Part shown: positions 46,572-58,174 of the stretch, in pieces
Numbering within the stretch: the first letter of the stretch is position 1
Layout of the letters: each line of letters begins with the position of its first letter
DNA from: Simmondsia chinensis
Taxonomy: Eukaryota > Streptophyta > Magnoliopsida > Caryophyllales > Simmondsiaceae
Assembly: GCA_018398585.1 (NCBI GenBank)
Contig: JAGTTD010000001.1
Location: forward strand, 22,805,438 to 22,869,437
DNA length: 64,000 nucleotides
Direction of reading: 5' to 3'
Notes under the pieces: model-generated
Told to the model about the DNA's origin: nothing
What the model saw: only the letters and a program-made list of their open reading frames with translations
The model's database searches: none
Translations under genes and position numbers: made by a program

Positions 46572-47971
46572 TGATAAGTCCAATTTAGTATATAATTATT
46601 CATATAATCTCTTTTGCTTGCTTTTGCTCTTTTTCGCTCATATTGTTATTTTTTTTTGCAAAAACACTCATTTTACACTAATTCTTGTTTGGTTTTATAA
46701 TCAACATCAACAAGTGAATGTAAGATACATCAAACAAAAGCAAAAAATGGGCTAAACACACCAAAAGCACATGGTTTAGCAGTGAAACAACAACAACTTA
46801 CACAACTTGTTACAACTTGCAAAAATGGGCGGCCAAATGAGCTAATAAAGTGCAATAACTTCTTAAACACTTCATGAACACATCCAACATGATTTAAAGG
46901 CTGAGTTTTGGGCCAAAAAAAATAAAGAAATCAGCAAGTTGATGCAAAGGCTGAAAATGGGTGGCAAAGGGCAACAAGATGAACAAATGAGGATGAACTT
47001 GTGTTTTTTTTTTTTTTATTTCACGACTTCCCATCCTCAAATACTATAAATAGGGATGTTTGGGAAGTCTTTTAGCATCAATTCACTCAGCAAAATCCAA
47101 ATATAAAGTAGAGAAAGAGAGGTGAAACTGTGAGAGAGTCAAAGGAGTGAAAGAAAAAAGTTTGGTTTGTAATTTTGCATTTTCTTGTTCTTTCTATACT
47201 TTTCTTCTTTAAGTTCACGGATTTTGTCTTTGTTTTTCTTTATATTATGTATACCATGAATTAAGTTTGTCTTTCCAAGGCTATGATGTAGCCTAAGGTT
47301 TAATATACGCTCTTTTCTAATTCAACGTATTCAAAGTTTGTTTATTGCGCTGTTTGAGTGTTCATCATTGCTCTTCATGAGTTTTGAATGCTTTATCACT
47401 ATTCAAAGCCTATAATGATTATTAATGAGTCTGAGAGGAGATTTATGATGGATGTTAAATGATAAACACCACAAATTCAGTGAATGGTAGAGATAGATTA
47501 ACGCGATTTATGTGGTCTTATATGAACACCATGGATCTTCAGAACTCTTTTCATATTTAAATTCACGCAAGAGATTGATGTGTTAATATGTAAAAGAGCA
47601 TACTAAATGTTGCTCAAGAAATAATATTTAGTAAATTAGGGCTTTTGACCATCAACATATTACAACAACTTGAATACCGAGAATAGAAAGGCGTATTGAT
47701 TTAACTAGGTGAAATTGGTTGCCTTTGATCTTATTAAATCATAAAAATCATCTAAAATCAGAACACCTTTCATAAAATCAGTAAACATTTTTGTTCTTTT
47801 TCATTTTTTTTTGTTTTATATCAAAAACCGCAAATTTTGGTCTTTCAAATAATACTAAAACTACTAATTTCGGTAGTCATTCAATAACAATGCTCGTGGG
47901 CTAATACTCTACTCATTCTATATTACTTGATACAACTTAATGCACTTGCTAAGCTGACACATCAAGCATCA
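46572..47971 (+). repeat. Third Athila LTR
   Basis: 1,400 bp, TGATAAGTCC...AGCATCA, uninterrupted. It is the best reference copy of this LTR in the window. TATAAATA at 47045-47052. Confidence 0.87.
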
Positions 47972-48630
47972 CGGCCTTGGGGGGTGCTGCTAGCACTTAA
48001 GGCCGATGAACTTCAGCGCTGCTACTTCTTCCGACACATGTGAGCACGTCCTGGGTCATAGCTTGTGGCAAACCCAGTTTCGGACTCCTCGTGATCCCCT
48101 CTTCCTCGAGGGATACTCGAGGCACCACTTTAATTAATGGTCTGAGGGTGGAAACACAAGCAAGCAAGGGTGTTCGAGTTTGATGTTGATGGTTTACGTA
48201 GGATGCATCCTCCGGTAATTTCTTATGTGGACCTCATCGATCATCATTTGGATTTCTCGCTTCTTAGACTGTGGCTGTCATGGTGTTCTCTCTCTCTCCT
48301 CGGGGTTCTTCTCTGTTCTGGATTATCATCTGGATTTCCCTTTGTTTACAGCATTTTGTGGTACAAAATTCATCTCTCAAACCTCCTCTTGCTTCATTAT
48401 GATGCCATGAGTGTTTTGGGATGATTCTTGGATAGATTTCATAGAGGGCTCAGATCCCTTGTTTCGTTGCCATAACAGAGCACATTTGTTTGATTATTTC
48501 TGTGCTTGACTGTTGTTTCTAGACATGATTTGGCATTGTTTTTTTCATTCTTCCTTCGGTCATTGACTATGTATGGTAAGAGTTTGTGGTTTACTTTCTT
48601 TTCTTGCGGCCATTTATGTGTGCTAGAAGT
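47972..48630. other. Unassigned 0.66-kb stretch
   Basis: More GC-rich than its surroundings at the start. An 84-codon frame at 48170-48424 has no recognisable domain and looks like chance. It could be copia-1 internal sequence or the original chromosomal DNA. I see no gene I can support. Confidence 0.4.
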
Positions 48631-50915
48631 TGTTGGGATGAATTTCAAAAAATTTCCTAACTTAATAAAGTTAATGCAGTGGAAGGGTTTAAAATTCTTA
48701 ATTTTAAACATAATGTTGATTTAAATTCCTAATTTAAATCTACAGGCCTCTACTCTAATACATTCACAATAATAACATGAACTTAAAACAGGCATAATAA
48801 GAAAACTGTAAATAAATAGAAAGGTAAAAACTTAAAAGAAAGAAAGAAAGAGATACCCAAAATTACTCCAATATAAAGAATACTAGAAAGATAAAACTTC
48901 GAGAAAGTTGAGAAGACTGAGACCTAGTGGCCTTCTGCGCAATGACCTCGAAATTGCCCGGAGAGTGGGTTCTGAAAAATATTAAACTAAGGAAAAAAAA
49001 TTTTCAATGGAAAATTTTCACTTCAATAAGGTTGTTATGCTTCAAGATTAATCTTGAATCATAACCTTGGATAGAAGAGAAATTGAGATGGGAAGTAGAA
49101 GAAGGTGATGAGAAATAGAGAGAATTAGGGTTGAGAGGAAGAGAATCAAGATATTTTCATTCATAAATCCAATTACAAGAAATATCTAGCTATTTATACT
49201 AATAGAGGCTAAGCTAAGACATAAGAAGGAACATAACCCAGCCAAATAAACAGCACGCTGCAGCCGCCAATTCTAAAGACTAACAAGCCAACTAACACCA
49301 ACCACCCCAAATCACAAATCAAACCTTATTCATTATTTATAGCATGAGACATCATTTCTCGAAGATGAACATCAAAAGCCAGCTAAAACTAATCAAAACT
49401 AGCCTTCATCATAACAAAGGTCCTTGAAAATCAATGTTTTTTTCAAACCCTTTATTTTAATTGGATGCCTAACCATAAAAACATTACCCCTATTTATAGT
49501 AGGGTACCGGAGCGAAGAAATGCTGAAATTTCAATGTGGGACACGTGTATTTAACATAAAGCACAGCGTTTTATACAAAAAAAACCAAAACGACGCGTTT
49601 CAAGGCTGGGTGAAATTGCATGTTAACGCCAATTAAATGTTGCCACGAGGAAGTGCATGATTCATCTATGCACGCTGACACGGATTGATTGGGTGGACCT
49701 CCCAGCACGTGATACGTGTCACAAGTTGGTTCGTCAATTTACGAAAATGTGGATCTTGATCTACGCATGTTTTTTTTTTTTTTGCTTTGTTTCGCACATG
49801 TAAAAATTCAACCCATGAATTTTTTAATTAAAAATTAATTAAGTTTATAATTTTTAATTTTTATTCATGTCGTGAATAATCTTTAGCAAAATTAAATTTA
49901 TTTATATCATGAATAAATAATTCATCTCACAAATCTTTAATAGTTTTCTGATGGCAATAAAAATAGAGGCTTGTGCAGAGACCTTGCTGACAATTTAAAT
50001 CTAGCTCCAAATGGGTTAAACTAATTACCATCTCATGATAAAATTTAATTTCCACTTATATGAACTTAATTCGACGACAACCCATCTACTAGATGTCCAT
50101 GACAAAGAATAATTATAACTACTACCATTGTCCTTGTCACAGCTTCTCATTAGTTATCTACTCGCCCTTCACTGAGTAATTCATTTATAGTTAAATATAT
50201 TCATAGTACAAATAACAAATGTCAAACACCTGGAACACTCTTGCCAAGGGTTCTGAACTATTCAAATACTTGGGAGTCAACTAAGGGACATCTGTACCTC
50301 ATAAGAGATTGTAGATCCCATATTAAATACCTGATCCTTGTCACACTTCATGCTGCCGCCCAGGTACATGGCAATTCAGTCATTCGTTTAGACCTTACTT
50401 ATAGTTCACTAAAGTAACTAACATTATTTGCACCAGTCCAGAATACTCTCAAGATTTAAAGTCATTGTTCAAACAGTAAAACCCGAATCACTCATCTCCT
50501 ATAGTAGTCTTGAAAAAAGCAACTCACATGGTCCGATTCTGCATGTCAATCTTATTAACACTTTTGGATCACCATCCACATGACCAACACAAGTCATCTA
50601 AAGTGTCGGGTTATGGCCTTAGCATACAAGTTGTCCAAACTTATCTTTGACTACAAGGTTTTTCTAAACAACAATCCATATCGTTTGTTCCAAGTCTATC
50701 TATGGGTTAATCTCATAAACCACTTAGAACAAACATGTAAATTATAGTTTGAGGACTACACCTATCTCATAGATGTTATCGAAAAGAAAATCACGTGTAG
50801 TATAAATGCTCGCTCACACAAATTTAATAGGGAAATGACTAGAACTTCAATTTTATTCATTAATAAAATAACATTTATGGGACAAATTTAGAGTTTTAGG
50901 ACACCTTTTTTGACA
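48631..50915 (-). repeat. Copia-2 3' LTR (with a solo LTR inside)
   Basis: Plus strand TGTTGGGATG...TTGACA; about 1.9 kb without the insert. It aligns with 55272-56459 and with the copia-1 LTR. Confidence 0.83.
49028..49421 (-). repeat. Solo Reina-like LTR with perfect target duplications
   Basis: The LTR itself is 49033-49416 (384 bp, TGTTATG...CATAACA), flanked by AAGGT at 49028-49032 and 49417-49421. The sister LTR at about 55680 lacks it. The orientation is inferred from its similarity to element E in composition, its TATTTATAC and the pyrimidine-rich part. It is the product of LTR-LTR recombination. Confidence 0.85.
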
Positions 50916-50930
50916 ATCTCCCCCTTGCCA
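50916..50930 (-). other. Copia-2 polypurine tract
   Basis: The sense strand is GGCAAGGGGGAGATT, directly before the 3' LTR. No AGGA hairpin precedes it. Confidence 0.85.
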
Positions 50931-51129
50931 TAAATCCAATTTATTACAAACTTTATACTCATCCCTTCTCTGTATGATCCAAACGTCTACTGAGTCAAAG
51001 TCTTTGTGGGGTCAACTACTCTATCTGAACCACCATGCCTTCTTTTCAACTTCAGAAGCTGCAACATGTTCGGCCTCCATGGTAGAGTCAGCAATATAAG
51101 ACTACATGACACTCTTCCCCCTAATGGCT

Positions 51130-52270
51130 CTACCTCTAAGGGAAAGACATATCAAGACGCTTTTTTCTGGCATCTCTATCTGATTGGAAGTCTGAATTAG
51201 TATAGCAAACTAGAAGCAGCTCATCACTTTGAAAGATTAGCATATAATCTCCGATTCTTCTCAAGTACTTGAGACTATGCTTCACCGCCACCCAGTGCAT
51301 CGGATCTAAGTTAGACTGATACCTACTTACCATACCAACAACATAGCAGATATCTGATCTCATGTACTACATGGCATACCTGAGGCTTCCCACAGCCAAA
51401 GCATATAGAACATTCCTCATCTGCTCTTTCTCTTGAGGTGTCTTAGAACACTACTCTAAAGAAAGAGGGACTCCATACCTAAAAGGTAAAAGCCCTTTCT
51501 TAGAGTCCTCAATTCAATACCTTGACAACAGCTTATCAATATAAGTGGTTTAAGAAAAACCCAACAGCCTATTCTTACAATCATGCAGAAACTTAAACCC
51601 AAGAATATAGCTGGCTTTTCCTTAATCTTTCATAACGAATTGATTTGACAAGCAAAGCTTTACATTTATTAACACCCCTACATCATTCCTAATGAGCAGC
51701 ATATCGTCGACATATAATACTAAGAAAGTCACTACTTTCTCTTGAAATTGTCTGCACACGCGTGGTTCATCAACCAATTGCTCAAAACCATAATCAAATA
51801 TTCCATGAGCATGATGCTTGCTTCAGTCCATATATGGACTCCTTTAGTTTGCATATCATATGCTCTTGATTTTTGCCAATGAAATGGTCTGGTTGAACCA
51901 TATAGATGTCTTCTTTAAGATGACCATTCAAAAAGGTCATTTTTGACTTCCTTTTGCTAAATCTAGTAATGAGCTGCAATGGATAAGAGCATCCTTATAG
52001 ACTTTAGCATGGCTACCGGTGAGAAGGTCTCATCATAATGAATTCCTTCCTTTTTGGTAAAACCCTTGGCAACCAACCTTGCCTTGAAGGACTCTACCTT
52101 CCCGTCGACTCCTCTTTTCCTCTTGTAGACCCATTTACAACCAATGGGCTTAATACCAACAAGCGCCTCTACAAGATCTCAGACCTTATTAGAATACATA
52201 GATCCTATCTTAGATTTCATTTCTAAGACCCACTGGTTAGAATCCTAGTCTTTCATTGCCTTATTGCAGC
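51130..52270 (-). pseudogene. Copia-2 RT and RNase H, broken
   Basis: The RT has Y-V-D-D (complement 51702-51713). The upstream stretch F-L-N-G-H-L-K-E-D-I-Y and K-L-K-E-S-I-Y-G-L-K-Q (51979-51800) is standard copia RT. The RNase H part at 51363-51136 has S-D-I-C-Y and the Y-L-R-R-I/Y-T-N-S-D-F pattern. At least half a dozen stops or frameshifts. Confidence 0.85.
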
Positions 52271-52559
52271 TGAGAGGATCAGATTTAATGTCATGGTTAA
52301 CCATTAAGGCTCCCGCCATGAACCGATCAGGTGCCCTGACAATCTTCCCACTACATCTAGGTTCTCATGTACCTAGAATAGTCTCAACCCTATCAGTAGG
52401 GGAATCTAATGCATCCACTGTGTCCAGAGTTGTGTCCAGCTGTTCAGAATTAGTGTCATTTTCTTTTAATTCCTCTAGCAGTACTCTGCTTTTGCTTTTA
52501 GTGTCAATTAAAAAAAATACTCCTTAAAACATTTCACATTTACATTTACAAAATCCATT

Positions 52560-53110
52560 TGATCAAAAGAACTGTAGAAAAGACCACCATTGTTCCTTTA
52601 GGATAACCCAAAAGGAGATTGGCAAAGTAGCATGATCCATCATGGACCTTACCCTCTCTAAGGATGTCCTATTCCTTCTTTCTAAAACACCATTCTGCAG
52701 CGGTGTACCCAGAGCAGAAAGCTGAGATCTTATCTCATTTGTAGTTATGAAATCCAGAAACTCACCCAAAAGATATTCACCACTTTGATCTGATCTATGT
52801 GATTTAACTTATTTCCCTAATCGCTTTTTAATTTCAGCTTTGTACTCTTTGAACATTTCAAAAGAGTTCGATTTATGTCCCATTAGGTAAACATATCCAT
52901 ACCTAGAGTAACCATCGGTGAATGCGATGAAGTACTCATACCCACTGCTTGCCTAAACATTCATTGGTCTACATACATCTGTGTGAACCAGCTCAAGCAA
53001 GTCACCAATCTTGTTTCCTTTACTCTTAATGATAGACTTGATCTTCTTTCCTTTTATACAGGGTTTGCAAACTAGTAATGACTTCAAATCCAAAACCTCT
53101 ATCAGTCCAT
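52560..53110 (-). pseudogene. Copia-2 integrase, broken
   Basis: The DDE residues are visible in H-T-D-V-C (about 52990), R-S-D-Q-S-G-E-Y (about 52790) and G-V-L-E-R-R-N (about 52685). Upstream is the C-x2-C of the zinc domain (V-C-K-P-C, about 53070). There are in-frame stops near 52950 and 52810. Confidence 0.82.
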
Positions 53111-53350
53111 CTTTCACCAATCTTTGGATCACGTTTTAATTAATATGACCTAAATATTGGTGCTATGTATAGGCATTATCCCCTTCAGGATGTTTTCTTT
53201 TAAGAGATTGAACAAGTGAGCTTGTGTTAGATTTATTTAAACAAATACCAGAGTTTTGAATAGGAAATAAAATGAATAAACCATTTGTACATGTACTTTT
53301 GTAAATAAACAATTTATTTCTTATAAAATAGGTTCAAAACCAAAATCAAC

Positions 53351-53644
53351 TTAACAACAATTATTCATTAAATGAGATACATAAATCAGATTCTTGCACA
53401 GTGTGGGCACAAATAAACAATCTATAAAAAAAGAAAAAAACAAAACTCTACCACAAAATACTAAGCTAACATCTCTTACTCCTAGGACAGCTACTCTTGT
53501 ACCGTCTCCAGCCGTTAGGTACAGCTTCCCATCATGTAGCCTCTTGGTTAGCCTAAGCCCTTGTAACATGATGCAAACATGATCAGTTGAGCCTGAGTCC
53601 ACACGCCAAGAAACTTGGTGGACTCTCAATTGCGCATGACTCAA
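53351..53644 (-). pseudogene. Copia-2 aspartic protease
   Basis: A 97-codon frame with W-R-V-D-S-G-S-T-D-H-V, the copia protease active site. It ends in a F-V-P-T-L-x-x-N-L-I pattern typical of the protease/integrase junction, with a short inserted hydrophobic run before it. Confidence 0.8.
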
Positions 53645-53965
53645 CTAAGTGAGATATTAGCATATCTTCACTAGATGGCTTAGCTGTCATTGTAGGAAGA
53701 AAAGCTAAGTACTTAGTGCAGTTCTTCTTCTAGTAGCCAGTCTTCCCATAAAAGAAACATTTTCCTTTTACTGACCTCTTTTTGGATTTGGCTGCTACAC
53801 TAGCAACCTTGCCATTTCCTTTCTTTCTAGTACGTCCCCAGTTAGAAATAACTAAGTCCTACTTGTTTTTCAAGGCAAAGTCATTTGGTCCAGTGAGTAC
53901 ATTTTGCATTAGAATCGAGTGAAGTTCACTAGCTGTATCTATTTTAAAACACTATAAATGCAAAT
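53645..53965 (-). pseudogene. Copia-2 gag C-terminus with a damaged zinc knuckle
   Basis: The sense strand reads C-F-F-Y-G-K-T-G-Y-stop-K-K-N-C (about 53755-53710): a CCHC knuckle whose second Cys and His are both Tyr and whose following Trp is a stop. A K/R-rich stretch precedes it. The N-terminal gag is missing. Confidence 0.65.
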
Positions 53966-55257
53966 ATTTGTGTAACTGTCTAACAAGAGTTATATATGAT
54001 GCACTTATATCTATTCTTTTATTTGTGTAACCGGTAGCGGGGTCGCACGAAATTAGTTTGGCTGAGAACTATTCTCAATTAACATGTTTTCTTATAACTC
54101 TTACTGAACGTGATTAACTCACCACTTTACCTCAGTCTCTAACATGGCACAACAAAGCTCCTCGAGGAGGCTAATGTATCACGCTGATGAAGTGTAAACC
54201 ATTACCAAAACCACCATACAAATACACGTAACACTTCACAGCAGCGTGGTTGCATCACTTTTTTGCACTTTGGTTTATCTTAATAGAAGTCTAACCTAGT
54301 AATCTGCAAACCAACATCCTATGCGGGGAGGTCTATATATCTACTATACTGCTAGACCTGTAATGGAGACCGTAAGATTTCAATAATTGAACCTCGCTCC
54401 TACTTGATTTTTATAAATTTGAGGTTTTTAATTAACTTGCATTTACAGCCCCCTTTAGAATCTCATTCAAAAATCAAATTAATAAAAATTAATCAATTAA
54501 TTTTTTTAATTTAAAACAATACTGTTTTACTACTTAGATTATCTCATAATCCACTTTAGAATCTCATTCTAAATATTAACAAATAAAATTATTTATTTAT
54601 TTATTTTTATTTAAAGTAGTAACGTCCTACTATTGAGATTATCTCATTATTTACTTTAGAATTTCATTCTAAAAATTAATTAATTAATAGAATTAATTAG
54701 TTATTTTTTTATTTAAAACAGTACCTTACTACTTAGATTATCTTATAATCTATTTTAGAATCTCATTCTAAAATTATATTAATTAATAAAAATTAATTTT
54801 TAATTATTTTGTAAATCAGAACCGACGTCTACATGTCCCAAACAAAGAAAACTTTTTTTAAAAAAAATTAAAAATTGCTGATGTCAGATGTCTGCATGTG
54901 TTGACGTTAGAACCCTTCCTTTTCTTCAAATTAGAATAATCAATTTATAAAAAAAAAAAAAATTGAATGTAATCTAATTAGATCAACTTATCCGATTTTG
55001 CTAATCTTGATTAAATATGCACAATCTCATCATGCGAATAATATGAATGGAATTTCAATTAATCTTCATTGACATATCTGAATTAATATTAATTCATTAT
55101 CGATTTAAAAAATTTAAACAGATACGTAGATTATTATCAATGTCAAATTAAACTAACTTTCCTTCTTTATAAAACCTCTATTTTATTAAATCCCAAATCT
55201 CTTGATTTCAATCTTATTAAACCTATTCATGTATATTATGAATGTAATTAGAGGTGG
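53966..55257 (-). other. Copia-2 leader region, AT-rich, no gene
   Basis: No coding frame. It contains a 100-bp tandem repeat (54453-54800) and runs up to the primer site. The expected gag N-terminus is not visible, so part of the leader or gag was replaced or lost. Confidence 0.5.
54453..54800. repeat. About 100-bp tandem repeat, 3.5 units
   Basis: The motif CTTTAGAATCTCATTC recurs at 54453, 54554, 54654 and 54753 (TTTTAGAATC in the last), so the period is 99-101 bp. Units diverge in their AT-rich middle. Confidence 0.8.
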
Positions 55258-55269
55258 GCTCTGACACCA
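55258..55269 (-). other. Copia-2 primer-binding site
   Basis: The sense strand is TGGTGTCAGAGC, two bases from the 5' LTR; one change from the tRNA-Met consensus. Confidence 0.85.
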
Positions 55270-55271
55270 AT

Positions 55272-56459
55272 TGTAGGGATGAATTTCAAAAATTTTCCAT
55301 AACTTAAAAAAGTTAATGCAGTGGAAGGTTTAAAATTCTTAATTTTAAACCTAATATTGATTTAAAATTCCTAATTTGAAATTCATAGATGTAAATTCTT
55401 AATTTAAATCTACATGCCTCTAACAATAACATGACCTTAAAAAAGACATAATAAAAAAAGGTAAATAAATAGAAAAGAGAAAATTTAAAAGAGAAGGAAA
55501 GAAAGACATACCCGAAATTGCTCCAATATAAAGAAACCAAAAGATAAAACTCCGAGAAAGCGGAGAAAACCAACACCCAGCGGCCTTCTATGCAATGACC
55601 TCGAAACTGCCCCAAGAATGGGCTATGAAAAATATTAAACTAAGGAATGAATATTTTAAATGGAAAATTTTCTCTCTAATAAGGTTCCCAAAAATCAGTA
55701 CTTTACCCTTTGTTTTAATTGGATGCAAAACCATGAAAACATTACCCCCATTTATATTTGGGTACCGAAGCGAAAGAAAATTCTGAAATTTCATTGTGGG
55801 ACACGTGTATTTAACATAAAACGCAACATTTTATACAAAAAGAAAACCAAAATGACGCGTTTCAAGGCTAGCCCAAATCGCGTGTTAACACCAATTAAAT
55901 GTTGGCATGTGGTAGTGCATGATTCGTCAATGCATGCGGATGCAAATCAATAGGGTGGACCTCCCATGTCGTGTGCTGGTTGGTCATTTTGCGAAAAAGT
56001 GGATCCTTATTTTCGATTTTTTCTGCTTTGTTTTCCACGTGTAAAAATTCATCCCATGAATTATTAGTATAAAAATTATTTTATTTTATATTTTTGAAAT
56101 TTTATTCATCTTATGAACAATGTTTGGCGAGATTAAATTCATTCATCTCATGAATTCCTTAATATTTTTCGGATGGCAATAAAAACCAAGGCTTGCACAG
56201 GGACCTCATGAACAATTTAAATCTAGTTCCAAATGAGTTAAATTAATTATCATCTCATGATTAAATTTAATTACCATTTAATGGGACTTAATTCCACTAA
56301 ATAAATCTCACCATACTTTAGACTTAAACCATTTATTTGATAACTCCCAAATAGACTGTATTGAGAACAACTCCTCCTCCACTAGAAGTCCATGACAAAG
56401 AATAATTATAACTACTACCATTATCCTTCTCACAACTTCTCCATTAGTTACCGACTTGC
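55272..56459 (-). repeat. Copia-2 5' LTR, partial
   Basis: TGTAGGGATGAATTTC onward, matching 48631-50140 without the solo LTR. Stopped by Athila-3. Confidence 0.82.
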
Positions 56460-57641
56460 TGATAAGTCTAATTTAGTATATAATTATTAATATCATTTTG
56501 GTTCATTTTTGCCATTTTACATTAAACTTTTATCGCTTTTGCTTGGTTTTGCTCTTTTTAGCTCATATTTCCATTTTCTTGCAAAAACACTTATTTTATG
56601 CGAAATCTTGCTAGGTTTTGTCATCAACATCAACAAATGGAAGCAAGATGCATCAATTAAAAGCAAAAAAAAAAAAAAAAAAAGGAAAAGGCAAAACTCA
56701 TCAAAAACTCATGGTTTCACCAAGGAAACAGCAAGAAGTGACACAAAGTGATGCAAGTTGATCTTGGGCGGAAAATTTTTGCAAAATACAGCTTGAATAC
56801 ATTGTATAAACCATGAACATAATCACAATGATTTGAAAATACAGCATGGGAGATGCAAAAACTGAAGGGGGGGCCGGGGGGGAACCAAGTTGTTACAAGT
56901 TGAAATGTGGGCGACGAGGATGAACGAATGGGGATCAAGTAAGATGAATTTTTTTATTCATGTAGCCTAAGTTCTAAAATATGCTCTCTTCTAATTCAAC
57001 GTATTAAATATTTTGTTATTGTGTTGTTGAAGTGTTTATCATTGCTTTTCATGAGTTTTAAATGCTTGATCACCATTTAAAGCATATAATGATTCATAAT
57101 GAGTCCGAGAGGAGATTTATGTTGATTGCTAAGGTGATAAACACCACAAATGAGCGAATGTTAGAGATATATTAACGCGATTTGCCTGGTCTTCAGTGAA
57201 AACCATGGATCTTTAAAACTCTTTTTTTATTTAAATTTGTGCTAGAGATTGATGAGTTAATATGTAAAAGAGTATGCTAAGTGTTGCTCGAGAGAGAATA
57301 TTTAGTAAATTAGGGTTTTCAACCATCAATATGTAATAACAACATGAATACCAAGAATAGAAAGGCGTATTAATTCAACTAGATGAAATCGGATGCCTTG
57401 GACCTTACTAAATCATAAAAACCAACAAAAATCAGTAAACCTTTTTATAAAAATCAGTAAGCATTTTTATTTTTCTTTGTTTCATATCAAAAACTTTAAT
57501 TTTTGGTCTTTCAAATAGTGCTAAAACTACTAATTTCGGTACTCATTCAATAATCAATCCTCGTGGGATCATACTATACTCATTATTTATTACTTGATAA
57601 GACTTAGTGCACTTGCTAAGCAAACACAAAGTAAAGCATCA
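56460..57641 (+). repeat. Athila-3 5' LTR with promoter deletion
   Basis: 1,182 bp against 1,400 bp at 46572-47971. About 245 bp, including the TATAAATA box and the start of the transcribed part, are missing at about 56962 compared with 44511-44787. An A run (56665-56683) and a G run near 56870 are private to this copy. Confidence 0.8.
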
Positions 57642-57646
57642 AGTTT

Positions 57647-57664
57647 TGGTGCCGTTGCTGGGGA
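57647..57664 (+). other. Athila-3 primer-binding site (tRNA-Asp type)
   Basis: TGGTGCCGTTGCTGGGGA, two changes from the Athila consensus. Confidence 0.85.
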
Positions 57665-58174
57665 TTGTTCTTATCTGAGTGATACCGATACAACCTAGTT
57701 TCGGTACTAATTTGAAGTTGTTTGTTAAAACTTGTAAATTTTGTTTAAGTTTGAAGAAGAAATTTCTTTTCTCTCATTTTATTTGTAAAGTTATTTTTAC
57801 TTGAAAATTTAGCATAGTTATTTTGTTAAGTTTTCGTTATTTTGTTGTTTTTCTAGGGGTTTATTTTATTTTCATCTTTATTTGACTTATAAGTTAACTT
57901 CATAAATTTTTGAAAGTTAAAATTGTTATTTTCAAGTTTTTCTAAATATTAGTGTTACCTTTCTTTGATTTCTATAAAATTTTGTTTTTGTTACGTTTTT
58001 GTATTAGGTTGTTGTATTTTAAGTTTTTTTTTTATTAGTTTTATCTTTCTTTTAACTTTTTAACAGCTTTAAATTTTGGTTTAGTTAAGCTTTATATTAT
58101 ACTGTAGTGTTTCGTTTCTTTTTCATTATCACTAACTTTCTTTTGACTTTAAAAGTTAGTGTTTCGCACTTTGT
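57665..58174 (+). other. Athila-3 leader
   Basis: T-rich, non-coding, homologous to 17857-18480. Confidence 0.6.

Larger units (their letters stand above)
48631..56459 (-). mobile_element. Copia-2: Ty1/copia element, truncated at its 5' LTR
   Basis: Minus-strand copia element: 3' LTR 48631-50915, polypurine tract, a pol order of (reading minus) protease, integrase, RT, RNase H, primer site, and 5' LTR from 55272, broken by Athila-3 at 56460. The protease-integrase-RT order is diagnostic of copia. All frames are decayed. Confidence 0.87.

Noticed and set aside
10587..47976. A clean 5-bp target duplication for the whole Athila-1 array
   Set aside because: CGGTG against CGGCC shares only three bases; not good enough to claim.
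48170..48424. 84-codon ORF in the unassigned stretch as a host gene
   Set aside because: Hydrophobic, low-information translation, no domain, overlapping alternative frames of similar length, no promoter or neighbour support.
54453..54800. CRISPR-like array
   Set aside because: Units are contiguous diverged tandem repeats without unique spacers, in a plant retroelement.
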